Assembly: GCA_945787595.1 (NCBI GenBank)
Contig: CALZJV010000030.1
Location: 1-41,243 of the forward strand
Source: an uncultured Desulfobacterales bacterium
GTDB lineage: Bacteria; Desulfobacterota; Desulfobacteria; Desulfobacterales; JAFDCJ01
Reading direction: 5' to 3'
Length of the DNA: 41,243 nt
Each line of letters begins with the position of its first letter. Positions within the stretch are counted from its first letter, which is position 1. This document shows, in pieces, positions 32,814-41,243 of the stretch. Made by a program: the position numbers and the translations under genes. The notes below the pieces were generated by a model. That model was given only the letters and a program-made list of their open reading frames with translations, was not told the origin of the DNA and did no database searches.

Positions 32814-34316
32814 ATGGGGGCGACCGTCTTTGCGGCACTGATCGATGTGCTGCAATTCCAAAATATTCTGGCATCCATCATCGGGGTGTTGTTCGGATTG
32901 TTCATCGGTTCGACCCCCGGCCTGACAATATCGCTGGGAATGGTCCTGCTTCTGCCGATTACCTTCAAACTGGAAGCGGTCACATCCATTTGTCTTTTGC
33001 TGGGTCTTTATGCATCCGGGATGACCGGCGGTTCATTATCTGCCGTTCTACTGAACATCCCCGGCACTCCCTCGGGATCGGCAACCGCCATTGACGGTCA
33101 TGCCATGGCCAAGAAAGGGCGAGCCGGTGAGGCGCTGGGGGTGGCTGTCAGTGCTTCCTTTTTCGGTGGCATATTCGGTCTTACCTGTTTGGTACTGGCA
33201 GCGCCGATGATTGCCAAGGTAGCCCTGCGTTTCGGAGCTCCGGAGCTGTTTTCAATCGTTCTTTTGGGACTGACATTGATCTGCAGTTTTGGACAAAAAT
33301 CCGTCATTAAAGGGCTTATTTCCGGTGTCATCGGACTCATTATAATGACGGTGGGCCTGGATCCCATGATGGGCAGCCCGCGCTTCACTTTCGGCCACGT
33401 TGAGCTTCAGGCGGGAATATCTTTTTTACCGGCCATGATTGGACTGTTTGCCGTCCCGCAGATATTGCTTGGAATCTCCAGTAAAACCAAAGTTTTTCCG
33501 GAATACAAAAAAAAGTTGAGCGGGGTTTTGCCGAAGATCGGCAATCTGTGTAAACTCGCAAAAACCATGCTGATCGGATCTGTGATTGGCACGGGTGTTG
33601 GGGCGATTCCGGGAGCAGGCGGACCCATCGCTGTTTTTTTAAGTTATGATTATGCCAGAAGGATTTCGAAAAAAGGGCCCAATTACGGCGAGGGAGAACC
33701 CGAAGGTGTGGCCGCACCGGAGGCGTCCAACAACGCCGTGGCCGGTGGTGCGCTGATTCCCATGCTAACCCTGGGGATTCCCGGCGACCCTATTACCGCA
33801 ATCCTTCTGGGTGCCTTAATGATTCACGGCCTGATCCCCGGACCGCTGCTTTTCCAGCAATCCCCGCAATTCGTTTATAGCGTCTTTTGGGCTTATCTCG
33901 TGGCCAACCTGGCAAACTTAATTGTTACCTTTAGCACCATTAAGCTCTGGGTCAGAGTGCTGAAAGTTCCGCAACCGACGCTGTTGCCCATTATCTTTAT
34001 TCTTTGCATAGTGGGAACTTTTGCCCTGCGCAATACTTTTTTTGATACCGGGGTTATGTTCTGTTTCGGTCTGCTGGGCTATTTCATGATCAAGTTTCAA
34101 TTTCCGATTATACCCTTGCTGCTGGCAATTATTTTAGGACCCAACCTTGAAGAACATCTCAGAATGTCGTTGATTATTTCACAGGGGGATTATTCGATCT
34201 TTATTACCCATCCCATCTGTCTGGCCTTTATCATTATATCGATTTTTTCATTTTTCGGACCACTGGTGTGGCCGCTATGGAAAAACCGCAAACGCTATGC
34301 TTTAGCAGATAATTAA
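32814..34316 (+). CDS. tctA: Tripartite tricarboxylate transporter large membrane subunit (TctA)
   Basis: 500 residues, about twelve membrane segments. TctA signatures: GLFIGSTPGLTISLGMVLLL, GGSLSAVLLNIPGTPSGSAT, and the repeat GVGAIPGAGGPIAVFLSYDY, with ALIPMLTLGIPGDPITAILL. It is the sodium-coupled translocating subunit. AAAGGAAG precedes the ATG. Confidence 0.96.
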   Translation: MGATVFAALIDVLQFQNILASIIGVLFGLFIGSTPGLTISLGMVLLLPITFKLEAVTSICLLLGLYASGMTGGSLSAVLLNIPGTPSGSATAIDGHAMAKKGRAGEALGVAVSASFFGGIFGLTCLVLAAPMIAKVALRFGAPELFSIVLLGLTLICSFGQKSVIKGLISGVIGLIIMTVGLDPMMGSPRFTFGHVELQAGISFLPAMIGLFAVPQILLGISSKTKVFPEYKKKLSGVLPKIGNLCKLAKTMLIGSVIGTGVGAIPGAGGPIAVFLSYDYARRISKKGPNYGEGEPEGVAAPEASNNAVAGGALIPMLTLGIPGDPITAILLGALMIHGLIPGPLLFQQSPQFVYSVFWAYLVANLANLIVTFSTIKLWVRVLKVPQPTLLPIIFILCIVGTFALRNTFFDTGVMFCFGLLGYFMIKFQFPIIPLLLAIILGPNLEEHLRMSLIISQGDYSIFITHPICLAFIIISIFSFFGPLVWPLWKNRKRYALADN

Positions 34317-34412
34317 TTTTTACCTGAATCGTTCAAAATTAAGGTAGTATAATTCAGAATAAAATTTCTAACCGACCAAAAATTCAGCAGGACCATTCAT
34401 GGAGAATTGAAA

Positions 34413-35543
34413 ATGCAACCAACAGCACAAAGCAAATCGTTTGAAATTCCGGAAACAATGCAGGCCTGGGTTCTCGGCGGACCCCAGGAATTATCTTTAA
34501 CCCAAAAACCCGTTCCCAAGCCCGGCCCGACTGAAGTTTTGGTCCGGGTAGATGCCGTTGCCATCTGTGGTACGGATTTGGAAATCCTCTACCATGGCTT
34601 GCCGGCGATGATTGAAGGTGATTTGCCCTTCAATAAGAACTTTACCCCGGGTCATGAATACATGGGCACCGTCGTAAAACTGGGGCAAGGGGTTGATGAA
34701 TATAATGTCGGCGATCGGGTAACCGTTGAAATCCACGCCGGGTGCGGGCGTTGCGAACGCTGCCGGGAAGGGATGTACACGTCATGCCTGAATTACGGCA
34801 AAAATTATGGTGATCAACAAAAAGGCCACCGGGCCAACGGATTTACCACCGACGGTGCCTTTGCCGAATATGCCGTCAATCATATCAACACCCTGGTACA
34901 TGTTCCGGACACTATGAGTGATGAAGAGGCCACATTGGTCGTTACCGCTGGAACCGCGATGTACGGGCTGGATGCCCTGGGGGGACTAATTGCCGGCAAA
35001 CGACTGGCAGTAACCGGCCCAGGTCCCATCGGGCTCATGGGCGTGGCGGTGGGCAAAGCCCTGGGAGCAGAGCCTGTGATTTTGACCGGAACGCGTGATG
35101 CGCGCCTGGACCTTGGCAAAAAATTGGGAGCGGATTATGTGGTCAATGTCCGCAATGAAGATCCGGTGGAATCCGTACAGCGGATTACGGCAGGACAAGG
35201 CGTCCATTACGTACTCGAGTGTTCCGGAGCCTCCAATGCCCTAAACGATGCGGCCAAGATGGTTAATCGGGGAGGACGGATTTGTCTGGCGGCGTTTCCC
35301 CTTGAACCGGTGCCGGTCGATGTTGCCTATCTGGTCCGCAACAATATTTACGTTTTCGGTATTCGCGGAGAAGGAAGAAGTGCCACCCACCGCGCCATGG
35401 CCCTGATGTCTCAACGCCGGTTTGATGCAACCATCATCCATACCCACACGTTTGCGTTTAAGGATTTGCCGACCGGCATCAAATATCAGCGCGAACGGAT
35501 TGAGGATGCCATTAAAGTTGTTGTAAAGATGAAAGATGGCTAA
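34413..35543 (+). CDS. Zinc-dependent alcohol/polyol dehydrogenase (MDR family)
   Basis: 376 residues from ATG 34413 (GGAG 8 nt upstream). Catalytic zinc site AICGTDLEI (Cys) and TPGHEYMGTVVKLG (His-Glu). Structural zinc site CGRCERCREGMYTSC (four Cys). The Rossmann loop GPGPIGLMGVAVG binds NAD(P). The family includes sorbitol, threonine and sugar-acid dehydrogenases. It lies 96 bp after tctA and is the last gene of the likely operon, so it may oxidise the imported hydroxy acid or sugar acid. Confidence 0.92.
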   Translation: MQPTAQSKSFEIPETMQAWVLGGPQELSLTQKPVPKPGPTEVLVRVDAVAICGTDLEILYHGLPAMIEGDLPFNKNFTPGHEYMGTVVKLGQGVDEYNVGDRVTVEIHAGCGRCERCREGMYTSCLNYGKNYGDQQKGHRANGFTTDGAFAEYAVNHINTLVHVPDTMSDEEATLVVTAGTAMYGLDALGGLIAGKRLAVTGPGPIGLMGVAVGKALGAEPVILTGTRDARLDLGKKLGADYVVNVRNEDPVESVQRITAGQGVHYVLECSGASNALNDAAKMVNRGGRICLAAFPLEPVPVDVAYLVRNNIYVFGIRGEGRSATHRAMALMSQRRFDATIIHTHTFAFKDLPTGIKYQRERIEDAIKVVVKMKDG

Positions 35544-35552
35544 CGTGTTAAT

Positions 35553-35753
35553 TCAACCGGAAAACCATTTAAATATCAAGGGGGCGGTGAGGATAACGAA
35601 TACCACCCGGACGAAATGAAAACAGGTCACCAGCATGGGTTTTGCCCCGCTGTCGAACGCCATCCCGATCAAGGCGCTCATCGCTCCCGGACTTGTTCCC
35701 AGGTAGGCGGTACCGATATCCAGCAGTCCCAGCCGGGTAAAAATGACTGCCAA
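35553..35753 (-). pseudogene. AbrB-family membrane protein, C-terminal remnant
   Basis: About 66 codons: RLGLLDIGTAYLGTSPGAMS, then VTCFHFVRVVFVILTAPLIF. This matches the last two helices of AbrB-type membrane proteins ('T.PGGM..M..LA...GA....V...H..R...V...AP'). An in-frame stop lies a few codons upstream (TAA), so the rest of the gene is gone. Confidence 0.6.
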
Positions 35754-35762
35754 GTGCGTTGA

Positions 35763-36017
35763 TTCGATTTAAAATATATATATTTCAACAAAACCGAATT
35801 TGAAGCGATCAGATCCGCCAATGAAAATTGCAAGCGCAGAACACTGGAATTTATCGAGCAACCGCTAAAAGCTGAAGATATAGAGTTAATGCAAAGTAGG
35901 CCGAAACCTGTTCGCAAAATAACCGCCGCAGATGAAAGCTTACTCAATGCGCTTTTAGTCCAGCCACGCAGCCTCGGTTTTAGGATCCCCGCTTATAAAT
36001 CTAATGTTAGAATATAA
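35763..36017 (+). pseudogene. Unrecognised coding-like fragment without start codon
   Basis: From a stop at 35760 the frame runs 84 codons: YFNKTEFEAIRSANENCKRR, then TLEFIEQPLKAEDIELM, then PVRKITAADESLLNALLVQP. The residue composition looks like a real protein, but there is no start codon until the internal ATG (about codon 48), and no family is recognised. The frame begins right where the AbrB remnant ends on the other strand, so this looks like a junction between two decayed genes. Confidence 0.35.
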
Positions 36018-36089
36018 GCCATCCGCAGTGGTGATATCTCAGGTAGGGCCTACACCACGGCCGGACACAAATTAATAGGGCTATTCCCC

Positions 36090-37637
36090 ATGAAAAATAT
36101 TTCAATTCGTATTAAAATCACTCTATTCATCGTCTTATTTTTATTATTCACCATTGTGATCGTCCTCTATCTCTCTATGTCCAACAGTAGGAAAAGCCTG
36201 ATGGCTGCCACGGACCGCACCTTGCGCACCAATGCTCAAACAATTGACCGCGCTATTCGATCCATCATGCTGAGTGGCGAAGCGCCGATCGCAGTGCGAA
36301 CCATCCGCAGTCTCCACGAGATTCAGGGTTTAGAGCAAATTGATCTTTATCGCACCAATGGTTTAACGGCATTTCATGATTTTGAAACCCTGGATCTCGT
36401 AAATGCCCAACAGCAGGCTTTTCAATTTACAAGAACGCCTCGAATTACCAAAAAAGAACTCGATACCCCTCTATTTCAAGACCTCCTTAATGGAAAAAGA
36501 CCGATTAAATTTGAAGATAAAAAAAATCAACACTTCGAATATTACTATCCCTTTCAAAATGAACCTGAATGCCAAATGTGTCACGGTAAAAGCAAAGATA
36601 TCCTGGGTGTATTACATCTGAAGATTTCAACCGCCGAGCTAAATATGCAAATAAAAAAGGCCGGTTTCAGTTTAAGCGCTATTTTAATAATGGCAGGTGT
36701 CCTTATCGCCTTCTGTCTTATCGTATTTCTAAATCGTCTGATTCTTGATCCTTTGGTAAAAATTGGAGGTGTCGTTGCCCAAGTGGGACAGGGAAATTTT
36801 GATGTGAAGGTTGAGATTTCGCGAGGAGACGAAATTGGTATCATTTCTGACCAAATCAACAGCATGGTTCGAGATTTAAAAGAGCAAGACCGGATAAAGC
36901 GATCTCTGTATCTGGCACAAGAGGTCCAACAAAACCTGCTGCCGCACGAGTATCCACGGTCGGATAATTTGGAAATCGCCGGCAAAAGCATTTACTGCGA
37001 TGAAACCGGTGGTGATTATTATGATTTCATCTACAGCGATAACGATGAGAAGGAACGAATTGCTATCGTCGTAGGAGATGTATCCGGACACGGCATTTCT
37101 TCTGCCTTGCTTATGGCTGCAGTGCGCTCGTCTTTGCGACAGCGCTCATCCCTGCCTGGAAGTATCGCTAACATTATTTCGGATGTAAACCGTCAAATGG
37201 TTAAAGATGTAGAGGATTCGGGGCAATTTATTACCCTGTTATATTTGACCATTGACCCGACTCAAAAGTCACTCCAATGGGTTCGGGCCGGCCATGACCC
37301 CGGTATTTTTTATGATCCTCACTGCGATACATTTGAAGAGTTGCATGGATCGGGGGTATCACTCGGTGTAATTAAAGATTGGAAGTTTGAGAAAAATACA
37401 AAAACAGCGCTAAAAAAGGGACAAATAATTTTTCTTAGCACCGATGGTCTGAAGGAAGCGCGAAATAATAAAGGAGAAATGTTTGGTAAAGAGCCAATCT
37501 ATGATGTAATTCGTAAAAATGCGTCCTCAAGTGCAAATGAAATCCTGAATGCCCTTTTTGAGTCTTTGAATAGTTTTTTAGAAGGCACAAAAATAGAAGA
37601 CGATGTTACATTGGTGGTCGTAAAAATAAGTCAGTAA
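36090..37637 (+). CDS. SpoIIE/RsbU-type phosphatase with CxxCH sensor domain and HAMP
   Basis: 515 residues. TM1 (about 8-29), a periplasmic domain (30-192) with ECQMCHGKSK (Cys161, Cys164, His165), TM2 (194-215), HAMP (about 215-270), a linker coil (AQEVQQNLLPHEYP) and a PP2C/SpoIIE domain. Phosphatase metal residues are present: ETGGDYYDF, GDVSGHGISSALLMAAVRSS, STDGLKEARN and EDDVTLVVVKI. CxxCH in a periplasmic position is the c-type heme site, so redox or gas sensing is likely. Its substrate would be a phosphorylated STAS protein; none is adjacent. Confidence 0.88.
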   Translation: MKNISIRIKITLFIVLFLLFTIVIVLYLSMSNSRKSLMAATDRTLRTNAQTIDRAIRSIMLSGEAPIAVRTIRSLHEIQGLEQIDLYRTNGLTAFHDFETLDLVNAQQQAFQFTRTPRITKKELDTPLFQDLLNGKRPIKFEDKKNQHFEYYYPFQNEPECQMCHGKSKDILGVLHLKISTAELNMQIKKAGFSLSAILIMAGVLIAFCLIVFLNRLILDPLVKIGGVVAQVGQGNFDVKVEISRGDEIGIISDQINSMVRDLKEQDRIKRSLYLAQEVQQNLLPHEYPRSDNLEIAGKSIYCDETGGDYYDFIYSDNDEKERIAIVVGDVSGHGISSALLMAAVRSSLRQRSSLPGSIANIISDVNRQMVKDVEDSGQFITLLYLTIDPTQKSLQWVRAGHDPGIFYDPHCDTFEELHGSGVSLGVIKDWKFEKNTKTALKKGQIIFLSTDGLKEARNNKGEMFGKEPIYDVIRKNASSSANEILNALFESLNSFLEGTKIEDDVTLVVVKISQ

Positions 37638-37674
37638 TCGACGCTAATCCACTGCCTTATTAGGAAAAGGATAA

Positions 37675-40167
37675 ATGACTGGTAATCCGTTGGAAAATCA
37701 TGAACTCAATCTGGCCGAGAACTTTGTCCAATACACGGGCAGTCATATCTTTTTAACAGGAAAAGCAGGCACCGGAAAAACCACTTTCTTACATAAGCTG
37801 AAAGAAAATACCGCAAAACGGATGATCATCACCGCCCCAACCGGGGTTGCGGCCATCAATGCCGGAGGCGTCACCCTTCACTCTTTTTTCCAACTGCCCT
37901 TTGGCCCGTTTATTCCGGGCAGTGAGGCCTATGAACAGGGCCGGCAGCGTTTGTTCAGGTTCAGCAAGGAAAAAAAACGGATTATTCAAAGCCTTGATTT
38001 GCTGGTGATTGACGAGATCAGCATGGTGCGGGCCGATTTGCTGGATTCCGTGGATACGGTCCTGCGCCAGCACCGTCGCAATGATCAGCCCTTTGGTGGT
38101 GTGCAACTGCTCATGATCGGGGATCTGCACCAGCTTTCTCCTGTGGCAAAGCAGGATGAATGGCAGCTTTTAAAGCAATATTATGCGTCGGTTTATTTTT
38201 TCAGCAGCCATGCCCTTGACCCGGCCGAACTGGTTACCATTGAATTAAAACATATTTATCGTCAGTGTGATGCGCGCTTTATCAAATTGCTCAATCGGGT
38301 TCGGGACAACCGGCTTGATGCAGCCTCCATTGAGATTATAAATCAGCGCTATATTGAAAATTTTGCACCTAAAAAAGACGAGGGGTATATTACCCTGACC
38401 ACCCATAACAGCAGTGCTGACAGCATTAACAAAAACAGGCTTTCGGTATTAAGGGGCCAAGAATATTGTTTTAAGGCCGAGGTTTCAGGAGAATTTCCCG
38501 AGCATACCTATCCGGCCCCGGGCACACTAGTGCTCAAAGTAGGGGCCCAGGTCATGTTTCTTCGCAATGATACGTCCATTGAAAAGCGTTATTACAACGG
38601 CAAAATCGGTAAAATAAAAACCATTCGCGGCCGTCAAATCTGCATTAGCTGCCCTGGCGAGTCTGAAGACATTGTGGTGGACGCCCTGGAATGGGAAAGT
38701 ATTAAATATAAGATCGACGAAGAAAATAAGGAAATCCAAGAGGATATCATCGGCAAATTCAAACAATTTCCCCTTAAACTTGCCTGGGCCATCACCATCC
38801 ATAAAAGCCAGGGCCTGACCTTTGACAAGGCCGTCATTGATGCCGAATCCGCTTTTGCCCATGGCCAGGTTTACGTGGCGTTAAGCCGTTGTAAAACGCT
38901 TGCGGGCATGGTGCTCAGCTCACGCATCCCATCCCGGGGCATTGAAACAGACGCGTCGGTGCTGGACTTTGTTGGAAAGGCTAGGCAGAACCCGCCCTCT
39001 GAAGACAGCCTTCATGCTGCCAAAGTATCCTACCAGCAGCAATTGCTGCTGGAGTGTTTTGATTTTCAGTTATTGCACAATCGCCTCAACTATTTTGTCC
39101 GGCTGTTGGCGGGAAATACCAGACTGGTGCAGAGCTCCAGACCATCTGATATGGTCCGGCGGCGGGAATTGGCTGAGAAGCATATTTTTGCGGTCAGTAA
39201 AAAATTCAAGCAGCAATTGCGAACCATTTTTGGACAACAAAGCCTGCCTGAATCCGATGCCTATATTCTGGAAAGAATCGGCAAAGCATCTGAATGGTTT
39301 CAGGATAAATTTTCCTTGATTTTTGATGACCTGGTGCAAAATTTCCAGATAGAAACAGATAACAAGGAAATTGGCAAAAAAATCGGCAATGCTCTGAATA
39401 ATCTCAAACAGGAGATTCTTGTAAAACTTGCCGCAATAAAATCCTGTGAAAAGGGGTTTTCTCCCCCCCATTATCTGCGCGCCATATCAATGGCTGAGGT
39501 TTCCTTTATCCCGCAAAAAGAAAAAAAATCCCAAACCCCGCTTTACAGCAAGTCAGACATTGAACACCCGGAGTTGTTCCAAAATCTGAAGGCCTGGCGG
39601 TCCAGCAAAGCAAAGGAACAAGGCCTTGCCCATTTCCAGATCCTCCATCAGCGGGTATTGATTCAGGTCGCCGTTAATTTGCCCGATAATCGAACGCATC
39701 TTAAAAAAATCAACGGTGTGGGAAAGAAAACCCTTGAGAAATATGGTGATGACATTCTGGCGCTGGTAGCTGGTTATCGTAAAAAACACGGGATGGACAG
39801 GGTCAAACTGCCGGATTTAAAAAATGATGCAGTAGAAAACACATCCTCGCAAAAATCGGCTTCAGGTTCAAACACCCGAAAAATCAGTTTTGATATGTTC
39901 AATAAGGGACTTTCCCTTGACCGCATCGCAGAAGAACGGGGCCTTGTGGAATCCACCATCCAGAGGCACCTGGGCTTTTTTGTTGAAAAAGGGGACTTGG
40001 ATATCAACAGGCTGCTCTCACCTGAAAAGCAAAAGGCCATTGAATCTGCCCTTACCCAATCCACCAATAACTCCTTGAAAGCAGTAAAACAAGAGTTGGG
40101 TGACCGTTACTCCTATGGTGATATCAAACTGGTTTTAGCCCACCAGAAGCATTTGGCATCAAAATAA
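37675..40167 (+). CDS. PIF1-like superfamily 1 helicase with HRDC and helix-turn-helix C-terminus
   Basis: 830 residues. Walker A LTGKAGTGKTTFLHKL, motif Ia TAPTGVAAINAGG, Walker B LLVIDEISMVRADLLD, motif III GDLHQLSPV, and the C-terminal UvrD-C2-like block LAWAITIHKSQGLTFDKAVI with YVALSRC. Residues ~650-720 resemble an HRDC domain (INGVGKKTLEKYGDDILALV), and ~740-825 a helix-turn-helix of the RecQ-tail type (DRIAEERGLVESTIQRHLGF). PIF1 helicases unwind DNA, G-quadruplexes and R-loops. It follows the phosphatase gene by 37 bp. Confidence 0.92.
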   Translation: MTGNPLENHELNLAENFVQYTGSHIFLTGKAGTGKTTFLHKLKENTAKRMIITAPTGVAAINAGGVTLHSFFQLPFGPFIPGSEAYEQGRQRLFRFSKEKKRIIQSLDLLVIDEISMVRADLLDSVDTVLRQHRRNDQPFGGVQLLMIGDLHQLSPVAKQDEWQLLKQYYASVYFFSSHALDPAELVTIELKHIYRQCDARFIKLLNRVRDNRLDAASIEIINQRYIENFAPKKDEGYITLTTHNSSADSINKNRLSVLRGQEYCFKAEVSGEFPEHTYPAPGTLVLKVGAQVMFLRNDTSIEKRYYNGKIGKIKTIRGRQICISCPGESEDIVVDALEWESIKYKIDEENKEIQEDIIGKFKQFPLKLAWAITIHKSQGLTFDKAVIDAESAFAHGQVYVALSRCKTLAGMVLSSRIPSRGIETDASVLDFVGKARQNPPSEDSLHAAKVSYQQQLLLECFDFQLLHNRLNYFVRLLAGNTRLVQSSRPSDMVRRRELAEKHIFAVSKKFKQQLRTIFGQQSLPESDAYILERIGKASEWFQDKFSLIFDDLVQNFQIETDNKEIGKKIGNALNNLKQEILVKLAAIKSCEKGFSPPHYLRAISMAEVSFIPQKEKKSQTPLYSKSDIEHPELFQNLKAWRSSKAKEQGLAHFQILHQRVLIQVAVNLPDNRTHLKKINGVGKKTLEKYGDDILALVAGYRKKHGMDRVKLPDLKNDAVENTSSQKSASGSNTRKISFDMFNKGLSLDRIAEERGLVESTIQRHLGFFVEKGDLDINRLLSPEKQKAIESALTQSTNNSLKAVKQELGDRYSYGDIKLVLAHQKHLASK

Positions 40168-40255
40168 ACGCCAACAATTCTTAAGAAACGAGACGGGTTT
40201 CATTACTGACCAAAAAAGGTGGTGACCTCCGCTAAACCAAGAAAGGAGAGACACA

Positions 40256-40972
40256 ATGGACTTGAAAGACAAAGTTGCAATTATTACTGGTGCCAGCAGC
40301 GGCATTGGCAGAGCCGTGGCACACAATCTGGATGAAACCGGTGCAAAACTCATTTTGGCCGGAAGAAGAGAAAATCGTCTGGTGGAGCTGAAAGGCGAAT
40401 TAAAGCACGCTGCCATTCTGCCAGGCGATATCAGTCAGGATGGGATACCGCAAGGTCTGCTGGATATGGCTTTGGACACCTTCGGTCGCTGTGACATCGT
40501 CTTTAATAATGCCGGCATTATCACGGTGGGAAGCATTGATGAAATCGATATTGAAGATATTTGCTATATGGTGCGGGTCAATGTGGAAGCCGCATTTCGA
40601 ATGGCCTACGTCGCAGTAAAGCATTTTAAATCGATCAGTTCAGGGTACTTGCTGAACACTTCCAGTGTCCTCGGCACAAAGGTTAGACCGTCTGCTGGTG
40701 CCTATGCCGGGACAAAGTTCGCAATTGAAGCATTGACAGAAGCCTTGCGGTTGGAACTTGCCAAGACCAACATCGGGGTGGCCTGTATTGAACCCGGTCT
40801 GGTACAGACTGAGCTTCACCGGGAATGGCCGGAGCCGCCGGCTCAGAGCCTAAACATCCCGCGACCTCTGCAACCGGAAGATATAGCGCGCGTGGTGCGG
40901 TTTATCTTGGAACAGCCGGACCATGTCCGCTTGCCTCGCATATTGGCTGTACCTGCTGATCAAGAACTCTGA
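40256..40972 (+). CDS. Short-chain dehydrogenase/reductase
   Basis: 238 residues of classical SDR type: NAD(P) loop ITGASSGIGRAVA, NNAG, catalytic Ser in LLNTSSVLG, and YAGTK as YxxxK (Tyr-Lys). It ends with PGLVQTELHREWP. A basic residue just past the glycine loop (GRREN) favours NADPH. The substrate is not predictable. AAAGGAG precedes the start. Confidence 0.92.
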   Translation: MDLKDKVAIITGASSGIGRAVAHNLDETGAKLILAGRRENRLVELKGELKHAAILPGDISQDGIPQGLLDMALDTFGRCDIVFNNAGIITVGSIDEIDIEDICYMVRVNVEAAFRMAYVAVKHFKSISSGYLLNTSSVLGTKVRPSAGAYAGTKFAIEALTEALRLELAKTNIGVACIEPGLVQTELHREWPEPPAQSLNIPRPLQPEDIARVVRFILEQPDHVRLPRILAVPADQEL

Positions 40973-41122
40973 TATTTGTAAATTATCCTTGTGTCAAAGA
41001 TATTTCTGATTTGATTAACCCAGATCTCATTGAGGATGGGGTCATCTACGTCAATCGTTGTGCGTGCCATGATGTTTTGATGCGAATAAATAAATCATCT
41101 GATATCAAAGTGAAGTGAACTG
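40973..41122 (+). other. Tail region with a coding-like frame, not called as a gene
   Basis: A frame of 49 codons after the SDR (40972-41118) reads IFVNYPCVKDISDLINPDLI then EDGVIYVNRCACHDVLMRIN and ends in a stop, but lacks a standard start codon. It may be a gene remnant. Confidence 0.2.
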
Positions 41123-41142
41123 CCCCGCAGCAAGCCGCGGAG
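41123..41142. repeat. REP-like GC-rich hairpin
   Basis: CCCCGCAGCAAGCCGCGGAG can fold into a stem of about six pairs with one mismatch. The 'GCAAGC.GCGGRGTATC' shape resembles REP-type sequences often seen near mobile elements. Only one copy is present here, so repetition cannot be confirmed. Confidence 0.4.
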
Positions 41143-41243
41143 TATCGGAGCTAAAACAACTGGGGTTTCTTGTAATGAAGCTGGCTATATTCCGCTTCCG
41201 TGTGGAACACTACTTACCGATATTTGGCAGTAGGAAAATAGGG

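Noticed and set aside
40972..41118. Short frame with RCACH, resembling a heme motif
   Set aside because: There is no start codon, CACH is not a full CxxCH heme context in a secreted protein, and the length is compatible with chance.

Overview
The window looks like a chromosome segment from a mesophilic, probably anaerobic member of the Desulfobacterota, most likely Desulfobacterales. This is inferred from gene content, not from a marker gene. The pointers are an in-frame UGA in a redox protein (the deltaproteobacterial selenoprotein habit), an NIL-domain ferredoxin next to mnmA, a long-type acyl-CoA dehydrogenase, a CxxCH-bearing RsbU-type phosphatase, a tandem PilZ protein and a tripartite tricarboxylate transporter. 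No rRNA, tRNA or CRISPR array was seen.

Layout. 1-3.5 kb: start of an acyl-CoA dehydrogenase gene (cut by the window edge), a VapBC-type toxin-antitoxin pair, pgk and an amidohydrolase remnant. 3.5-9.6 kb: two inverted octamer-repeat elements, a DNA methyltransferase gene broken by an apparent 20-nt deletion, an M55 D-aminopeptidase, a Ste24-like M48 protease, a FrnE/DsbA-family selenoprotein (UxxC), a PilZ protein, a 51-codon ribbon-helix-helix protein and a lipoprotein. 9.7-16.1 kb: an acyltransferase-hydrolase fusion, the NIL-ferredoxin/mnmA pair, mtaB and a cyclophilin. 16.1-17.2 kb is a gene-free block of repeats and palindromes. 17.2-19.3 kb: a small cluster with an Arg-rich protein, a STAS-like protein, a prepilin-like protein and two small membrane proteins. 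19.5-23.8 kb: a polar amino-acid ABC transporter with two substrate-binding proteins. 24-26.8 kb: a DJ-1/PfpI protein, a class III cyclase-like protein and the debris of a DUF6036-type toxin-antitoxin locus. 26.9-35.5 kb: a complete-looking catabolic locus made of a LacI regulator, a creatininase remnant, a Tm-1-like ATP-binding protein, a class II aldolase, a TIM-barrel isomerase, TctC-TctB-TctA and a zinc alcohol dehydrogenase. 35.5-41.2 kb: gene debris, a heme-motif sensor phosphatase, a PIF1-like helicase and an SDR.

How the genes may work together. The 26.9-35.5 kb locus has the parts of an acid-sugar utilisation pathway: uptake (TctABC), oxidation (ADH), isomerisation (TIM barrel), an ATP-binding step (Tm-1-like) and aldol cleavage or decarboxylation (class II aldolase). 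It resembles the known four-carbon acid-sugar (tetronate) pathways, but the Tm-1-like protein stands where the DUF1537 kinase would be. Two near-palindromic sites flanking the lacI-type gene are candidate operators.

The most unusual signal is not a gene. Several intergenic regions carry arms built from 3-4 tandem 7- or 8-nt words, and the same word is repeated on the opposite strand 30-100 bp away. The word differs between elements, but the architecture and a G/A alternation within the word recur. A separate ~300-bp palindromic MITE-like element and a ~25-bp dispersed motif are also present. All family assignments rest on reading the translations by eye; no search was run.
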